Origin: Calliopsis andreniformis | Taxonomy: Eukaryota; Arthropoda; Insecta; Hymenoptera; Andrenidae | Assembly (NCBI RefSeq): GCF_051401765.1 | Contig: NW_027480449.1 | Span: 62,001-126,000, forward strand | Length of the DNA stretch: 64,000 bases | Direction of reading: 5' to 3' | Shown here: positions 26,591-41,000 of the stretch, in pieces | Layout: each line of letters begins with the position of its first letter | Numbering within the stretch: position 1 is the stretch's first letter | Notes under the pieces: model-generated | The model's input: the letters and a program-made list of their open reading frames with translations, nothing else | What the model was told of the DNA's origin: nothing | Databases searched by the model: none | Translations under genes and position numbers: made by a program

Positions 26591-27950
26591 GGTGATCCTG
26601 ACAATGTTCCTGACACTGCTCCTGTCACTGCTCCTGACACTGACGGTGCTGCTGATCCTGAGAATGCTCCTGACACTGCTCCTGACACTGACACTGCTCC
26701 TGGCACTGCTGCTGACACTGGCACTGCTGCTGTTCCTGAGAATACCCCTGAATCTGCTCCTCACACTGGCACTGCTACTGACCATGCTCCTGACACTGAC
26801 ACTGACACTGCTCCTGACACTGACACTGCTCCTGACACTGACACTGCTCCAGACACTGCTCCTGACACAGGCACTGCTCCTGATACTGCCACTGACCCTG
26901 ACACTGCTCCTGTCACTGACACTGCTCCTGTCACTGGCACTGCTCCTGACACTGACACTGCTCCTTGTACTGCTACAGACACTGACACTGCTCCTGTCAC
27001 TGCTCCTGACATTGCTCCTGACACTGACCCTGCTCCTGAACCTGCTCCTGAAACTGCTCCAGACACTGACACTGCTCCTGACTCTGCTCCTGACACTGAC
27101 AGTGCTCCTGACACTGCTCCTGACACTGACACTGCTCCTGACACTGACGCAGGTCCTGTCACTGACACTGCTCCTCACACTGCTCCTGACACTGACACTG
27201 CGCCTGACGCTGCTCCTGACACTGACACTGCACCTGAGAATGCTCCTGTCACTGACGCTGCACCTGACACTGCTCCTGTCACTGCTCCTGACACTGACAC
27301 TGACACTGCTCCTGACACTGACACTGCTCCTGACACTGACACTGCTCCTGACACTGACACTGCTCCAGACACTGCTCATGACACTGCTCCTGACACTGAC
27401 ACTGCTCCTGACAATGCTCCTGACACTGACACTGCTGCTGATCCTGACAATGCTCCTGACACTGCTCCTGACACAGCTCCTGACACTGACACTGCTCCTC
27501 CCACTGTTCCTGACACTGCTGCTCACACTGACACTGCTCCTGTCACTGGCACTGCTCCTGATACAGACACTGCTGGTGATCCTGACAATGTTCCTGACAC
27601 TGCTCCTGACACTGCTCCTGACACTGACACTGGCACTGACACAGCTCCAGACACTGGCACTGCTCCTGTCGCTGCTCCTGACACAGACACTGACCCCGAC
27701 ACTGCTCCTGTCTCTGACACTGACCCCGACACTGCTCCTGACACAGCTCCTGACACTGACACTGCTCCTGACACTGCTCCTGACACTGCTCCTGACTCTG
27801 ACACTGCTCCTGACACTGCTCCTGATACTGACACTGGCACGGCTACTGACCATGCTGCTGACACTGACACTGCTGCTGATCCTGACAATGCTCCTGACAC
27901 TGCTCCAGCCACTGACACTGACACTGCACCTGACACTACTCCTCAAATAG
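25521..27950 (+). other. Longest open stretch in the Leu/Thr frame (809 codons)
   Basis: CTG ACA CTG CTC gives a peptide almost entirely Leu and Thr, from ATG 25,521 to TAG 27,948-27,950. It is this long because copy 2 of the B pair lost the marker that would have shifted the frame, and the joined part near 26,600 lacks a TAG block. Although hydrophobic, it has no charged loops or boundaries expected of a multi-pass membrane protein. Not called as a gene. Confidence 0.2.
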
Positions 27951-30900
27951 CTGCTGTCACTGACACTTCTCCTGTCACTGCTCCTGACACTGACGGTGCT
28001 GCTGATCCTGAGAATGCTCCTGACACTGCTCCTGACACTGACACTGCTCCTGGCACTGCTGCTGACACTGGCACTGCTGCTGTTCCTGAGAATACCCCTG
28101 AATCTGCTCCTCACACTGGCACTGCTACTGACCATGCTCCTGACACTGACACTGCCACTGACACTGCCCCTGACCCTGCTCCTGACAGTGCTCCTGGCAC
28201 TGACACTGCTCCTGACGCTGCTCCTGACGCTGCACCTGACTCTGACACTTGTCCTGACACTGCTCCTGAAGCTGACACTGGTCCTGACACTGCTCCTGAC
28301 ACTGACACTGCCGCTGACACTGCCCCTGATCCTGCTCCTGACACTGCTCCTGGCACTGACACTGCTCCTGACACTGCTCCTGACGCTGCACCTGACTCTG
28401 ACACTTGTCCTGACACTGCTCCTGAAGCTGACACTGGTCCTGACACTGCTCCTGACACTGACACTGCTCCTCACACTGCTCCTGACACTGACACTGCACC
28501 TGAGAATGCTCCTGACACTGACGCTGCACCTGACACTGCTCTATGTCACTGCTCCTGACACTGACACTGACACTGCTCCTGACACTGACACTGCTCCTGA
28601 CACTGACACTGCTCCAGACACTGCTCCTGACACAGGCACTGCTCCTGATACTGCCACTGACCCTGACACTGCTCCTGTCACTGGCACTGCTCCTGATACA
28701 GACACTGCTGGTGATCCTGACAATGTTCCTGACACTGCTCCTGTCACTGCTCCTGACACTGACGGTGCTGCTGATCCTGAGAATGCTCCTGACACTGCTC
28801 CTGACACTGACACTGCTCCTGGCACTGCTGCTGACACTGGCACTGCTGCTGTTCCTGAGAATACCCCTGAATCTGCTCCTCACACTGGCACTGCTACTGA
28901 CCATGCTCCTGACACTGACACTGCCACTGACACTGCCCCTGACCCTGCTCCTGACACTGCTCCTGGCACTGACACTGCTCCTGACGCTGCTCCTGACGCT
29001 GCACCTGACTCTGACACTTGTCCTGACACTGCTCCTGAAGCTGACACTGGTCCTGACACTGCTCCTGACACTGACACTGAGACTGGCACTGCCCCTGATC
29101 CTGCTCCTGACACTGCTCCTGGCACTGACACTGCTCCTGACACTGCTCCTGACGCTGCACCTGACTCTGACACTTGTCCTGACACTGCTCCTGAAGCTGA
29201 CACTGGTCCTGACACTGCTCCTGACACTGACACTGCTCCTCACACTGCTCCAGACACTGACACTGCACCTGAGAATGCTCCTGACACTGACGCTGCACCT
29301 GACACTGCTCTATGTCACTGCTCCTGACACTGACACTGACACTGCTCCTGACACTGACACTGCTCCTGACACTGACACTGCTCCAGACACTGCTCCTGAC
29401 ACAGGCACTGCTCCTGATACTGCCACTGACCCTGACACTGCTCCTGTCTCTGGAACTGCTCCTGATACAGACACTGCTGGTGATCCTGACAATGTTCCTG
29501 ACACTGCTCCTGACACAGCTCCTGACACTGACACTGCTCCTGACACTGCTCCTGACACTGCTCCTGACTCTGACACTGCTCCTAACACTGCTCCTGATAC
29601 TGACACTGGCACGGCTACTGACCATGCTGCTGACACTGACACTGCTGCTGATCCTGACAATGCTCCTGACACTGCTCCAGCCACTGACACTGACACTGCA
29701 CCTGACGTTGCTCCTCAAATAGCTGCTGTCACTGACACTTCTCCTGTCACTGCTCCTGACACTGACGGTGCTGCCGATCCTGAGAATGCTCCTGACACTG
29801 CTCCTGACACTGACACTGCTCCTGGCACTGCTGCTGACACTGGCACTGCTGCTGTTCCTGAGAATACCCCTGAATCTGCTCCTCACACTGGCACTGCTAC
29901 TGACCATGCTCCTGACACTGACACTGCCACTGACACTGCCCCTGACCCTGCTCCTGACACTGCTCCTGGCACTGACACTGCTCCTGACGCTGCTCCTGAC
30001 GCTGCACCTGACTCTGACACTTGTCCTGACACTGCTCCTGAAGCTGACACTGGTCCTGACACTGCTCCTGACACTGACACTGCCACTGACACTGCCCCTG
30101 ATCCTGCTCCTGACACTGCTCCTGGCACTGACACTGCTCCTGACACTGCTCCTGACGCTGCACCTGACTCTGACACTTGTCCTGACACTGCTCCTGAAGC
30201 TGACACTGGTCCTGACACTGCTCCTGACACTGACACTGCTCCTCACACTGCTCCTGACACTGACACTGCACCTGAGAATGCTCCTGACACTGACGCTGCA
30301 CCTGACACTGCTCTATGTCACTGCTCCTGACACTGACACTGACACTGCTCCTGACACTGACACTGCTCCTGACACTGACACTGCTCCAGACACTGCTCCT
30401 GACACAGGCACTGCTCCTGATACTGCCACTGACCCTGACACTGCTCCTGTCACTGGCACTGCTCCTGATACAGACACTGCTGGTGATCCTGACAATGTTC
30501 CTGACACTGCTCCTGACACTGCTCCTGACACTGACACTGGCACTGACACAGCTCCAGACACTGGCACTGCTCCTGTCGCTGCTCCTGACACAGACACTGA
30601 CCCCGAAACTGCTCCTGTCTCTGACACTGACCCCGACACTGCTCCTGACACAGCTCCTGACACTGACACTGCTCCTGACACTGCTCCTGACACTGCTCCT
30701 GACTCTGACACTGCTCCTGACACTGCTCCTGATACTGACACTGGCACTGCTACTGACCATGCTGCTGACACTGACACTGCTGCTGATCCTGACAATGCTC
30801 CTGACACTGCTCCAGCCACTGACACTGACACTGCGCCTGACACTACTCCTGAAATAGCTGCTGTCACTGACACTTCTCCTGTCACTGCTCCTGACACTGA

Positions 30901-32700
30901 CGGTGCTGCTGATCCTGAGAATGCTCCTGACACTGCTCCTGACACTGCTGCTCACAAAGACACTGCTCCTGTCACTGACACTGCTCCTGACACTGCTCCT
31001 CACACTGCTCCTGGCACTGACACTGCTGCTGACATTGCTCCTAACACAGACACTGCTGCTGATACTGACAATGCTCCTGACATGGTTCCTGACACAGACA
31101 CTGCTGCTGACACTGCTCCCGACACTGACACTGCTCCTGATACTGCTCCTGACACTGGTCCTGACACTGACGCTTGTCCTGACACTGCACCTGAAACTGA
31201 CACTGGTCCTGACACTGCTCCTGACACAGACACTGCTCCTCACACTGCTCCTGACTCTGACACTGCACCTGAGAATGCTCCTGACACTGACGCTTCACCC
31301 GACACTGCTCCTGACGCTGTACCTGACACTGCTCCTGACACAGGCACTGCTCCTGATACTGCCACTGACACTGACACTGCTCCTGACACAGCTTCTGACA
31401 CTGACACTGCTCCTGACACTGCTCCTGACACTGCTCCTGACTGAGACACTGCTCCTGACACTGCTCCTGATAGTGACACTGGCACTGCCACTGACCATGC
31501 TCCTGAAACTGACACTGCTGGTTATCCTGACAATGCTCCTGACACAGCTCCAGTCACTGACACTGACACTGCACCTGACACTACTCCTGAAATAGGTGCT
31601 GTCACTGACACTTCTCCTGTCACTGCTCCTGACACTGACGGTGCTGCTGATCCTGAGAATGCTCCTGACACTGCTCCTGACACTGCTGCTGACACTGGCA
31701 CTGCAGCTGTTCCTGAGAATGCCCCTGAATCTGCTCCTCACACTGACACTGCTCCTGACACTGCTCCTGACACTGACACTGCTCCTCACACTGCTCCTGA
31801 CACTGACACTGCTTCTGCTAATGACACTGACACTGCTACTGACACTGACACTGCTCCTGGCTCTGCTCCTGACACTGCACCTGAAAATGCTCCTGACGCT
31901 GACGCTGCACCTGATACTTCTCCTGTCACTGCTCCTGACACTGACACTGGCACTGCTCCTGACACTGTCACTGCTCCTGACACTGACACTGCTCCTTGTA
32001 CTGCTACAGACACTGACACTGCTCCTGTCACTGCTCCTGACATTGCTCCTGACACTGACCCTGCTCCTGAACCTGCTCCTGAAACTGCTCCAGACACTGA
32101 CACTGCTCCTGACTCTGCTCCTGACACTGACAGTGCTCCTGACACTGCTCCTGACACTGACACTGCTCCTGACACTGCTCCTGACACTGACAGTGCTCCT
32201 GACACTGCTCCTGACACTGACACTGACACACCTCCTGGCACTGCTCCTGACACTGACACAGGTCCTGTCACTGACACTGCTCCTCACACTGCTCCTGACA
32301 CTGACACTGCGCCTGACGCTGCTCCTGACACTGACACTGCACCTGAGAATGCTCCTGACACTGACGCTGCACCTGACACTGCTCCTGTCACTGCTCCTGA
32401 CACTGACACTGACACTGCTCCTGACACTGACACTGCTCCTGACACTGACACTGCTCCAGACACTGCTCATGACACTGCTCCTGCCACTGACACTGCTCCT
32501 GACAATGCTCCTGACACTGACACTGCTGCTGATCCTGACAATGCTCCTGACACTGCTCCTGACACAGCTCCTGACACTGACAATGCTCCTCCCACTGTTC
32601 CTGACACTGCTGCTCACACTGACACTGCTCCTGTCACTGGCACTGCTCCTGATACAGACACTGCTGGTGATCCTGACAATGTTCCTGACACTGCTCCTGA
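26591..32700 (+). repeat. Higher-order repeat B, copy 2 (one marker deleted)
   Basis: This is the tandem partner of the segment starting at 20,101. Near 26,795 the text passes directly from CCATGCTCCTGACACTGAC to repeated GACACT/GCTCCT words, skipping 433 bp that in copy 1 contain the phase marker at 20,703. Beyond that the two copies agree closely at 6,075 bp up to about 32,700. There copy 2 continues into the GACTGGCACTGACACAGCTC-like block, whereas copy 1 had already joined copy 2. Small differences separate the copies, for example GACACTAGCACT at about 24,662 versus GACACTGGCACT at the paralogous site. Confidence 0.8.
30903..31444 (+). repeat. 542-bp module ending in TGA, copy 5
   Basis: Paralogue at an offset of 6,075 bp from copy 4, carrying the same derived words and the same TGA (31,442-31,444). 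It is the last copy of this form; further right only the Ser-codon (TCA) relatives occur. Confidence 0.85.
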
Positions 32701-35097
32701 CACTGCTCCTGACACTGACACTGGCACTGACACAGCTCCAGACACTGGCACTGCTCCTGTCGCTGCTCCTGACACAGACACTGACTCCGACACTGCTCCT
32801 GTCTCTGACACTGACCCCGACACTGCTCCTGACACAGCTCCTGACACTGACACTGCTCCTGACACTGCTCCTGACACTGCTCCTGACTCTGACACTGCTC
32901 CTGACACTGCTCCTGATACTGACACTGGCACGGCTACTGACCATGCTGCTGACACTGACACTGCTGCTGATCCTGACAATGCTCCTGACACTGCTCCAGC
33001 CACTGACACTGACACTGCACCTGACACTACTCCTCAAATAGCTGCTGTCACTGACACTTCTCCTGTCACTGCTCCTGACACTGACGGTGCTGCTGATCCT
33101 GAGAATGCTCCTGACACTGCTCCTGACACTGACACTGCTCCTGGCACTGCTGCTGACACTGGCACTGCTGCTGTTCCTGAGAATACCCCTGAATCTGCTC
33201 CTCACACTGGCACTGCTACTGACCATGCTCCTGACACTGACACTGCCACTGACACTGCCCCTGACCCTGCTCCTGACACTGCTCCTGGCACTGACACTGC
33301 TCCTGACGCTGCTCCTGACGCTGCACCTGACTCTGACACTGCTCCTGACACTGACACTGCTCCCGACACTGCTCCTGACACAGGCACTGCTCCTGATACT
33401 GCCACTGACCCTGACACTGCTGCTGTCACTGGCACTGCTCCTGACACTGACACTGCTCCTTGTACTGCTACAGACACTGACACTGCTCCTGTCACTGCTC
33501 CTGACATTGCTCCTGACACTGACCCTGCTCCTGAACCTGCTCCTGAAACTGCTCCAGACACTGACACTGCTCCTGACTCTGCTCCTGACACTGACAGTGC
33601 TCCTGACACTGCTCCTGACACTGACACTGCTCCTGACACTGCTCCTGACACTGACAGTGCTCCTGACACTGCTCCTGACACTGACACTGACACACCTCCT
33701 GGCACTGCTCCTGACACTGACGCAGGTCCTGTCGCTGACACTGCTCCTCACACTGCTCCTGACACTGACACTGCGCCTGACGCTGCTCCTGACACTGACA
33801 CTGCACCTGAGAATGCTCCTGACACTGACGCTGCACCTGACACTGCTCCTGTCACTGCTCCTGACACTGACACTGACACTGCTCCTGACACTGACACTGC
33901 TCCTGACACTGACACTGCTCCAGACACTGCTCATGACACTGCTCCTGACACTGACACTGCTCCTGACAATGCTCCTGACACTGACACTGCTGCTGATCCT
34001 CACAATGCTCCTGACACTGCTCCTGACACAGCTCCTGACACTGACACTGCTCCTCCCACTGTTCCTGACACTGCTGCTCACACTGACACTGCTCCTGTCA
34101 CTGGCACTGCTCCTGATACAGACACTGCTGGTGATCCTGACAATGTTCCTGACACTGCTCCTGACACTGCTCCTGACACTGACACTGGCACTGACACAGC
34201 TCCAGACACTGGCACTGCTCCTGTCGCTGCTCCTGACACAGACACTGACCCCGACACTGCTCCTGTCTCTGACACTGACCCCGACACTGCTCCTGACACA
34301 GCTCCTGACACTGACACTGCTCCTGACACTGCTCCTGACACTGCTCCTGACTCTGACACTGCTCCTGACACTGCTCCTGATACTGACACTGGCACGGCTA
34401 CTGACCATGCTGCTGACACTGACACTGCTGCTGATCCTGACAATGCTCCTGACACTGCTCCAGCCACTGACACTGACACTGCACCTGACACTACTCCTCA
34501 AATAGCTGCTGTCACTGACACTTCTCCTGTCACTGCTCCTGACACTGACGGTGCTGCTGATCCTGAGAATGCTCCTGACACTGCTCCTGACACTGACACT
34601 GCTCCTGGCACTGCTGCTGACACTGGCACTGCTGCTGTTCCTGAGAATACCCCTGAATCTGCTCCTCACACTGGCACTGCTACTGACCATGCTCCTGACA
34701 CTGACACTGCCACTGACACTGCCCCTGACCCTGCTCCTGACACTGCTCCTGGCACTGACACTGCTCCTGACGCTGCTCCTGACGCTGCACCTGACTCTGA
34801 CACTTGTCCTGACTCTGCTCCTGAAGCTGACACTGGTCCTGACACTGCTCCTGACACTGACACTGCCACTGACACTGCCCCTGATCCTGCTCCTGACACT
34901 GCTCCTGGCACTGACACTGCTCCTGACACTGCTCCTGACGCTGCACCTGACTCTGACACTTGTCCTGACACTGCTCCTGAAGCTGACACTGGTCCTGACA
35001 CTGCTCCTGACACTGACACTGCTCCTCACACTGCTCCTGACACTGACACTGCACCTGAGAATGCTCCTGACACTGACGCTGCACCTGACACTGCTCT
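32701..35097 (+). repeat. Transition segment with a second marker-spanning deletion
   Basis: This marker-free stretch links the B pair to the marker-dense C zone. It contains the usual block ending in TCAAATAG (TAG at 33,039-33,041 and 34,503-34,505). Near 33,340 the words CTGACTCTGACACTGCTCC join two parts that elsewhere are separated by a marker. Measured against the paralogous stretch at 36,570-37,085, the offset changes from 3,368 to 3,711 bp, so 343 bp are missing here. No gene is visible. Confidence 0.7.
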
Positions 35098-38000
35098 ATG
35101 TCACTGCTCCTGACACTGACACTGACACTGCTCCTGACACTGACACTGCTCCTGACACTGACACTGCTCCAGACACTGCTCCTGACACAGGCACTGCTCC
35201 TGATACTGCCACTGACCCTGACACTGCTCCTGTCACTGGCACTGCTCCTGATACAGACACTGCTGGTGATCCTGACAATGTTCCTGACACTGCTCCTGTC
35301 ACTGCTCCTGACACTGACGGTGCTGCTGATCCTGAGAATGCTCCTGACACTGCTCCTGACACTGACACTGCTCCTGGCACTGCTGCTGACACTGGCACTG
35401 CTGCTGTTCCTGAGAATACCCCTGAGTCTGCTCCTCACACTGGCACTGCTACTGACCATGCTCCTGACACTGACACTGCCACTGACACTGCCCCTGACCC
35501 TGCTCCTGACACTGCTCCTGGCACTGACACTGCTCCTGACGCTGCTCCTGACGCTGCACCTGACTCTGACACTTGTCCTGACACTGCTCCTGAAGCTGAC
35601 ACTGGTCCTGACACTGCTCCTGACACTGACACTGCCACTGGCACTGCCCCTGATCCTGCTCCTGACACTGCTCCTGGCACTGACACTGCTCCTGACACTG
35701 CTCCTGACGCTGCACCTGACTCTGACACTTGTCCTGACACTGCTCCTGAAGCTGACACTGGTCCTGACACTGCTCCTGACACTGACACTGCTCCTCACAC
35801 TGCTCCTGACACTGACACTGCACCTGAGAATGCTCCTGACACTGACGCTGCACCTGACACTGCTCTATGTCACTGCTCCTGACACTGACACTGACACTGC
35901 TCCTGACACTGACACTGCTCCTGACACTGACACTGCTCCAGACACTGCTCCTGACACAGGCACTGCTCCTGATACTGCCACTGACCCTGACACTGCTCCT
36001 GTCACTGGCACTGCTCCTGATACAGACACTGCTGGTGATCCTGACAATGTTCCTGACACTGCTCCTGACACTGCTCCTGACACTGACACTGGCACTGACA
36101 CAGCTCCAGACACTGGCACTGCTCCTGTCGCTGCTCCTGACACAGACACTGACCCCGACACTGCTCCTGTCTCTGACACTGACCCCGACACTGCTCCTGA
36201 CACAGCTCCTGACACTGACACTGCTCCTGACACTGCTCCTGACACTGCTCCTGACTCTGACACTGCTCCTGACACTGCTCCTGATACTGACACTGGCACG
36301 GCTACTGACCATGCTGCTGACACTGACACTGCTGCTGATCCTGACAATGCTCCTGACACTGCTCCAGCCACTGACACTGACACTGCACCTGACACTACTC
36401 CTCAAATAGCTGCTGTCACTGACACTTCTCCTGTCACTGCTCCTGACACTGACGGTGCTGCTGATCCTGAGAATGCTCCTGACACTGCTCCTGACACTGA
36501 CACTGCTCCTGGCACTGCTGCTGACACTGGCACTGCTGCTGTTCATGAGAATACCCCTGAATCTGCTCCTCACACTGGCACTGCTACTGACCATGCTCCT
36601 GACACTGACACTGCCACTGACACTGCCCCTGACCCTGCTCCTGACAGTGCTCCTGGCACTGACACTGCTCCTGACGCTGCTCCTGACGCTGCACCTGACT
36701 CTGACACTTGTCCTGACACTGCTCCTGAAGCTGACACTGGTCCTGACACTGCTCCTGACACTGACACTGCCGCTGACACTGCCCCTGATCCTGCTCCTGA
36801 CACTGCTCCTGGCACTGACACTGCTCCTGACACTGCTCCTGACGCTGCACCTGACTCTGACACTTGTCCTGACACTGCTCCTGAAGCTGACACTGGTCCT
36901 GACACTGCTCCTGACACTGACACTGCTCCTCACACTGCTCCTGACACTGACACTGCACCTGAGAATGCTCCTGACACTGACGCTGCACCTGACACTGCTC
37001 TATGTCACTGCTCCTGACACTGACACTGACACTGCTCCTGACACTGACACTGCTCCTGACACTGACACTGCTCCAGACACTGCTCCTGACACAGGCACTG
37101 CTCCTGATACTGCCACTGACCCTGACACTGCTCCTGTCACTGACACTGCTCCTGTCACTGGCACTGCTCCTGACACTGACACTGCTCCTTGTACTGCTAT
37201 AGACACTGACACTGCTCCTGTCACTGCTCCTGACATTGCTCCTGACACTGACCCTGCTCCTGAACCTGCTCCTGAAACTGCTCCAGACACTGACACTGCT
37301 CCTGACTCTGCTCCTGACACTGACAGTGCTCCTGACACTGCTCCTGACACTGACACTGCTCCTGACACTGCTCCTGACACTGACAGTGCTCCTGACACTG
37401 CTCCTGACACTGACACTGACACACCTCCTGGCACTGCTCCTGACACTGACGCAGGTCCTGTCACTGACACTGCTTCTCACACTGCTCCTGACACTGACAC
37501 TGCGCCTGACGCTGCTCCTGACACTGACACTGCACCTGAGAATGCTCCTGACACTGACGCTGCACCTGACACTGCTCCTGTCACTGCTCCTGACACTGAC
37601 ACTGACACTGCTCCTGACACTGACACTGCTCCTGACACTGACACTGCTCCAGACACTGCTCATGACACTGCTCCTGACACTGACACTGCTCCTGACAATG
37701 CTCCTGACACTGACACTGCTGCTGATCCTGACAATGCTCCTGACACTGCTCCTGACACAGCTCCTGACACTGACACTGCTCCTCCCACTGTTCCTGACAC
37801 TGCTGCTCACACTGACACTGCTCCTGTCACTGGCACTGCTCCTGATACAGACACTGCTGGTGATCCTGACAATGTTCCTGACACTGCTCCTGACACTGCT
37901 CCTGACACTGACACTGGCACTGACACAGCTCCAGACACTGGCACTGCTCCTGTCGCTGCTCCTGACACAGACACTGACCCCGACACTGCTCCTGTCTCTG

Positions 38001-41000
38001 ACACTGACCCCGACACTGCTCCTGACACAGCTCCTGACACTGACACTGCTCCTGACACTGCTCCTGACACTGCTCCTGACTCTGACACTGCTCCTGACAC
38101 TGCTCCTGATACTGACACTGGCACGGCTACTGACCATGCTGCTGACACTGACACTGCTGCTGATCCTGACAATGCTCCTGACACTGCTCCAGCCACTGAC
38201 ACTGACACTGCACCTGACACTACTCCTCAAATAGCTGCTGTCACTGACACTTCTCCTGTCACTGCTCCTGACACTGACGGAGCTGCTGATCCTGAGAATG
38301 CTCCTGACACTGCTCCTGACACTGACACTGCTCCTGGCACTGCTGCTGACACTGGCACTGCTGCTGTTCCTGAGAATACCCCTGAATCTGCTCCTCACAC
38401 TGGCACTGCTACTGACCATGCTCCTGACACTGACACTGCCACTGACACTGCCCCTGACCCTGCTCCTGACACTGCTCCTGGCACTGACACTGCTCCTGAC
38501 GCTGCTCCTGACGCTGCACCTGACTCTGACACTTGTCCTGACACTGCTCCTGAAGCTGACACTGGTCCTGACACTGCTCCTGACACTGACACTGCCACTG
38601 ACACTGCCCCTGATCCTGCTCCTGACACTGCTCCTGGCACTGACACTGCTCCTGACACTGCTCCTGACGCTGCACCTGACTCTGACACTTGTCCTGACAC
38701 TGCTCCTGAAGCTGACACTGGTCCTGACACTGCTCCTGACACTGACACTGCTCCTCACACTGCTCCTGACACTGACACTGCACCTGAGAATGCTCCTGAC
38801 ACTGACGCTGCACCTGACACTGCTCTATGTCACTGCTCCTGACACTGACACTGACACTGCTCCTGACACTGACACTGCTCCAGACACTGCTCCTGACACA
38901 GGCACTGCTCCTGATACTGCCACTGACCCTGACACTGCTCCTGTCACTGGCACTGCTCCTGATACAGACACTGCTGGTGATCCTGACAATGTTCCTGACA
39001 CTGCTCCTGTCACTGCTCCTGACACTGACGGTGCTGCTGATCCTGAGAATGCTCCTGACACTGCTCCTGACACTGACACTGCTCCTGGCACTGCTGCTGA
39101 CACTGGAACTGCTGCTGTTCCTGAGAATACCCCTGAATCTTCTCCTCACACTGGCACTGCTACTGACCATGCTCCTGACACTGACACTGCCACTGACACT
39201 GCCCCTGACCCTGCTCCTGACACTGCTCCTGGCACTGACACTGCTCCTGACGCTGCTCCTGACGCTGCACCTGACTCTGACACTTGTCCTGACACTGCTC
39301 CTGAAGCTGACACTGGTCCTGACACTGCTCCTGACACTGACACTGCCACTGACACTGCCCCTGATCCTGCTCCTGACACTGCTCCTGGCACTGACACTGC
39401 TCCTGACACTGCTCCTGACGCTGCACCTGACTCTGACACTTGTCCTGACACTGCTCCTGAAGGTGACACTGGTCCTGACACTGCTCCTGACACTGACACT
39501 GCTCCTCACACTGCTCTTGACACTGACACTGCACCTGAGAATGCTCCTGACACTGACGCTGCACCTGACACTGCTCTATGTCACTGCTCCTGACACTGAC
39601 ACTGACACTGCTCCTGACACTGACACTGCTCCTGACACTGACACTGCTCCAGACACTGCTCCTGACACAGGCACTGCTCCTGATACTGCCACTGACCCTG
39701 ACACTGCTCCTGTCACTGGCACTGTTCCTGACACTGACACTGCTGGTGATCCTGACAATGTTCCTGACACTGCTCCTGACACTGCTCCTGACACTGACAC
39801 TGGCACTGACACAGCTCCAGACACTGGCACTGCTCCTGTCGCTGCTCCTGACACAGACACTGACCCCGACACTGCTCCTGTCTCTGACACTGACCCCGAC
39901 ACTGCTCCTGACACAGCTCCTGACACTGACACTGCTCCTGAACCTGCTCCTGAAACTGCTCCAGACACTGACACTGCTCCTGACTCTGCTCCTGACACTG
40001 ACAGTGCTCCTGACACTGCTCCTGACCATGCTGCTGACACTGACACTGCTCCTGACACTGACAGTGCTCCTGACACTGCTCCTGACACTGACACTGACAC
40101 ACCTCCTGGCACTGCTCCTGACACTGACGCAGGTCCTGTCACTGACACTGCTCCTCACACTGCTCCTGACACTGACACTGCGCCTGACGCTGCTCCTGAC
40201 ACTGACACTGCACCTGAGAATGCTCCTGACACTGACGCTGCACCTGACACTGCTCCTGTCACTGCTCCTGACACTGACACTGACACTGCTCCTGACACTG
40301 ACACTGCTCCTGACACTGACACTGCTCCAGACACTGCTCATGACACTGCTCCTGACACTGACACTGCTCCTGACAATGCTCCTGACACTGACACTGCTGC
40401 TGATCCTGACAATGCTCCTGACACTGCTCCAGCCACTGACACTGACACTGCACCTGACACTACTCCTCAAATAGCTGCTGTCACTGACACTTCTCCTGTC
40501 ACTGCTCCTGACACTGACGGTGCTGCTGATCCTGAGAATGCTCCTGACACTGCTCCTGACACTGACACTGCTCCTGGCACTGCTGCTGACACTGGCACTG
40601 CTGCTGTTCCTGAGAATACCCCTGAATCTGCTCCTCACACTGGCACTGCTACTGACCATGCTCCTGACACTGACACTGCCACTGACACTGCCCCTGACCC
40701 TGCTCCTGACACTACTCCTGGCACTGACACTGCTCCTGACGCTGCTCCTGACGCTGCACCTGACTCTGACACTTGTCCTGACACTGCTCCTGAAGCTGAC
40801 ACTGGTCCTGACACTGCTCCTGACACTGACACTGCCACTGACACTGCCCCTGATCCTGCTCCTGACACTGCTCCTGGCACTGACACTGCTCCTGACACTG
40901 CTCCTGACGCTGCACCTGACTCTGACACTTGTCCTGACACTGCTCCTGAAGCTGACACTGGTCCTGACACTGCTCCTGACACTGACACTGCTCCTCACAC

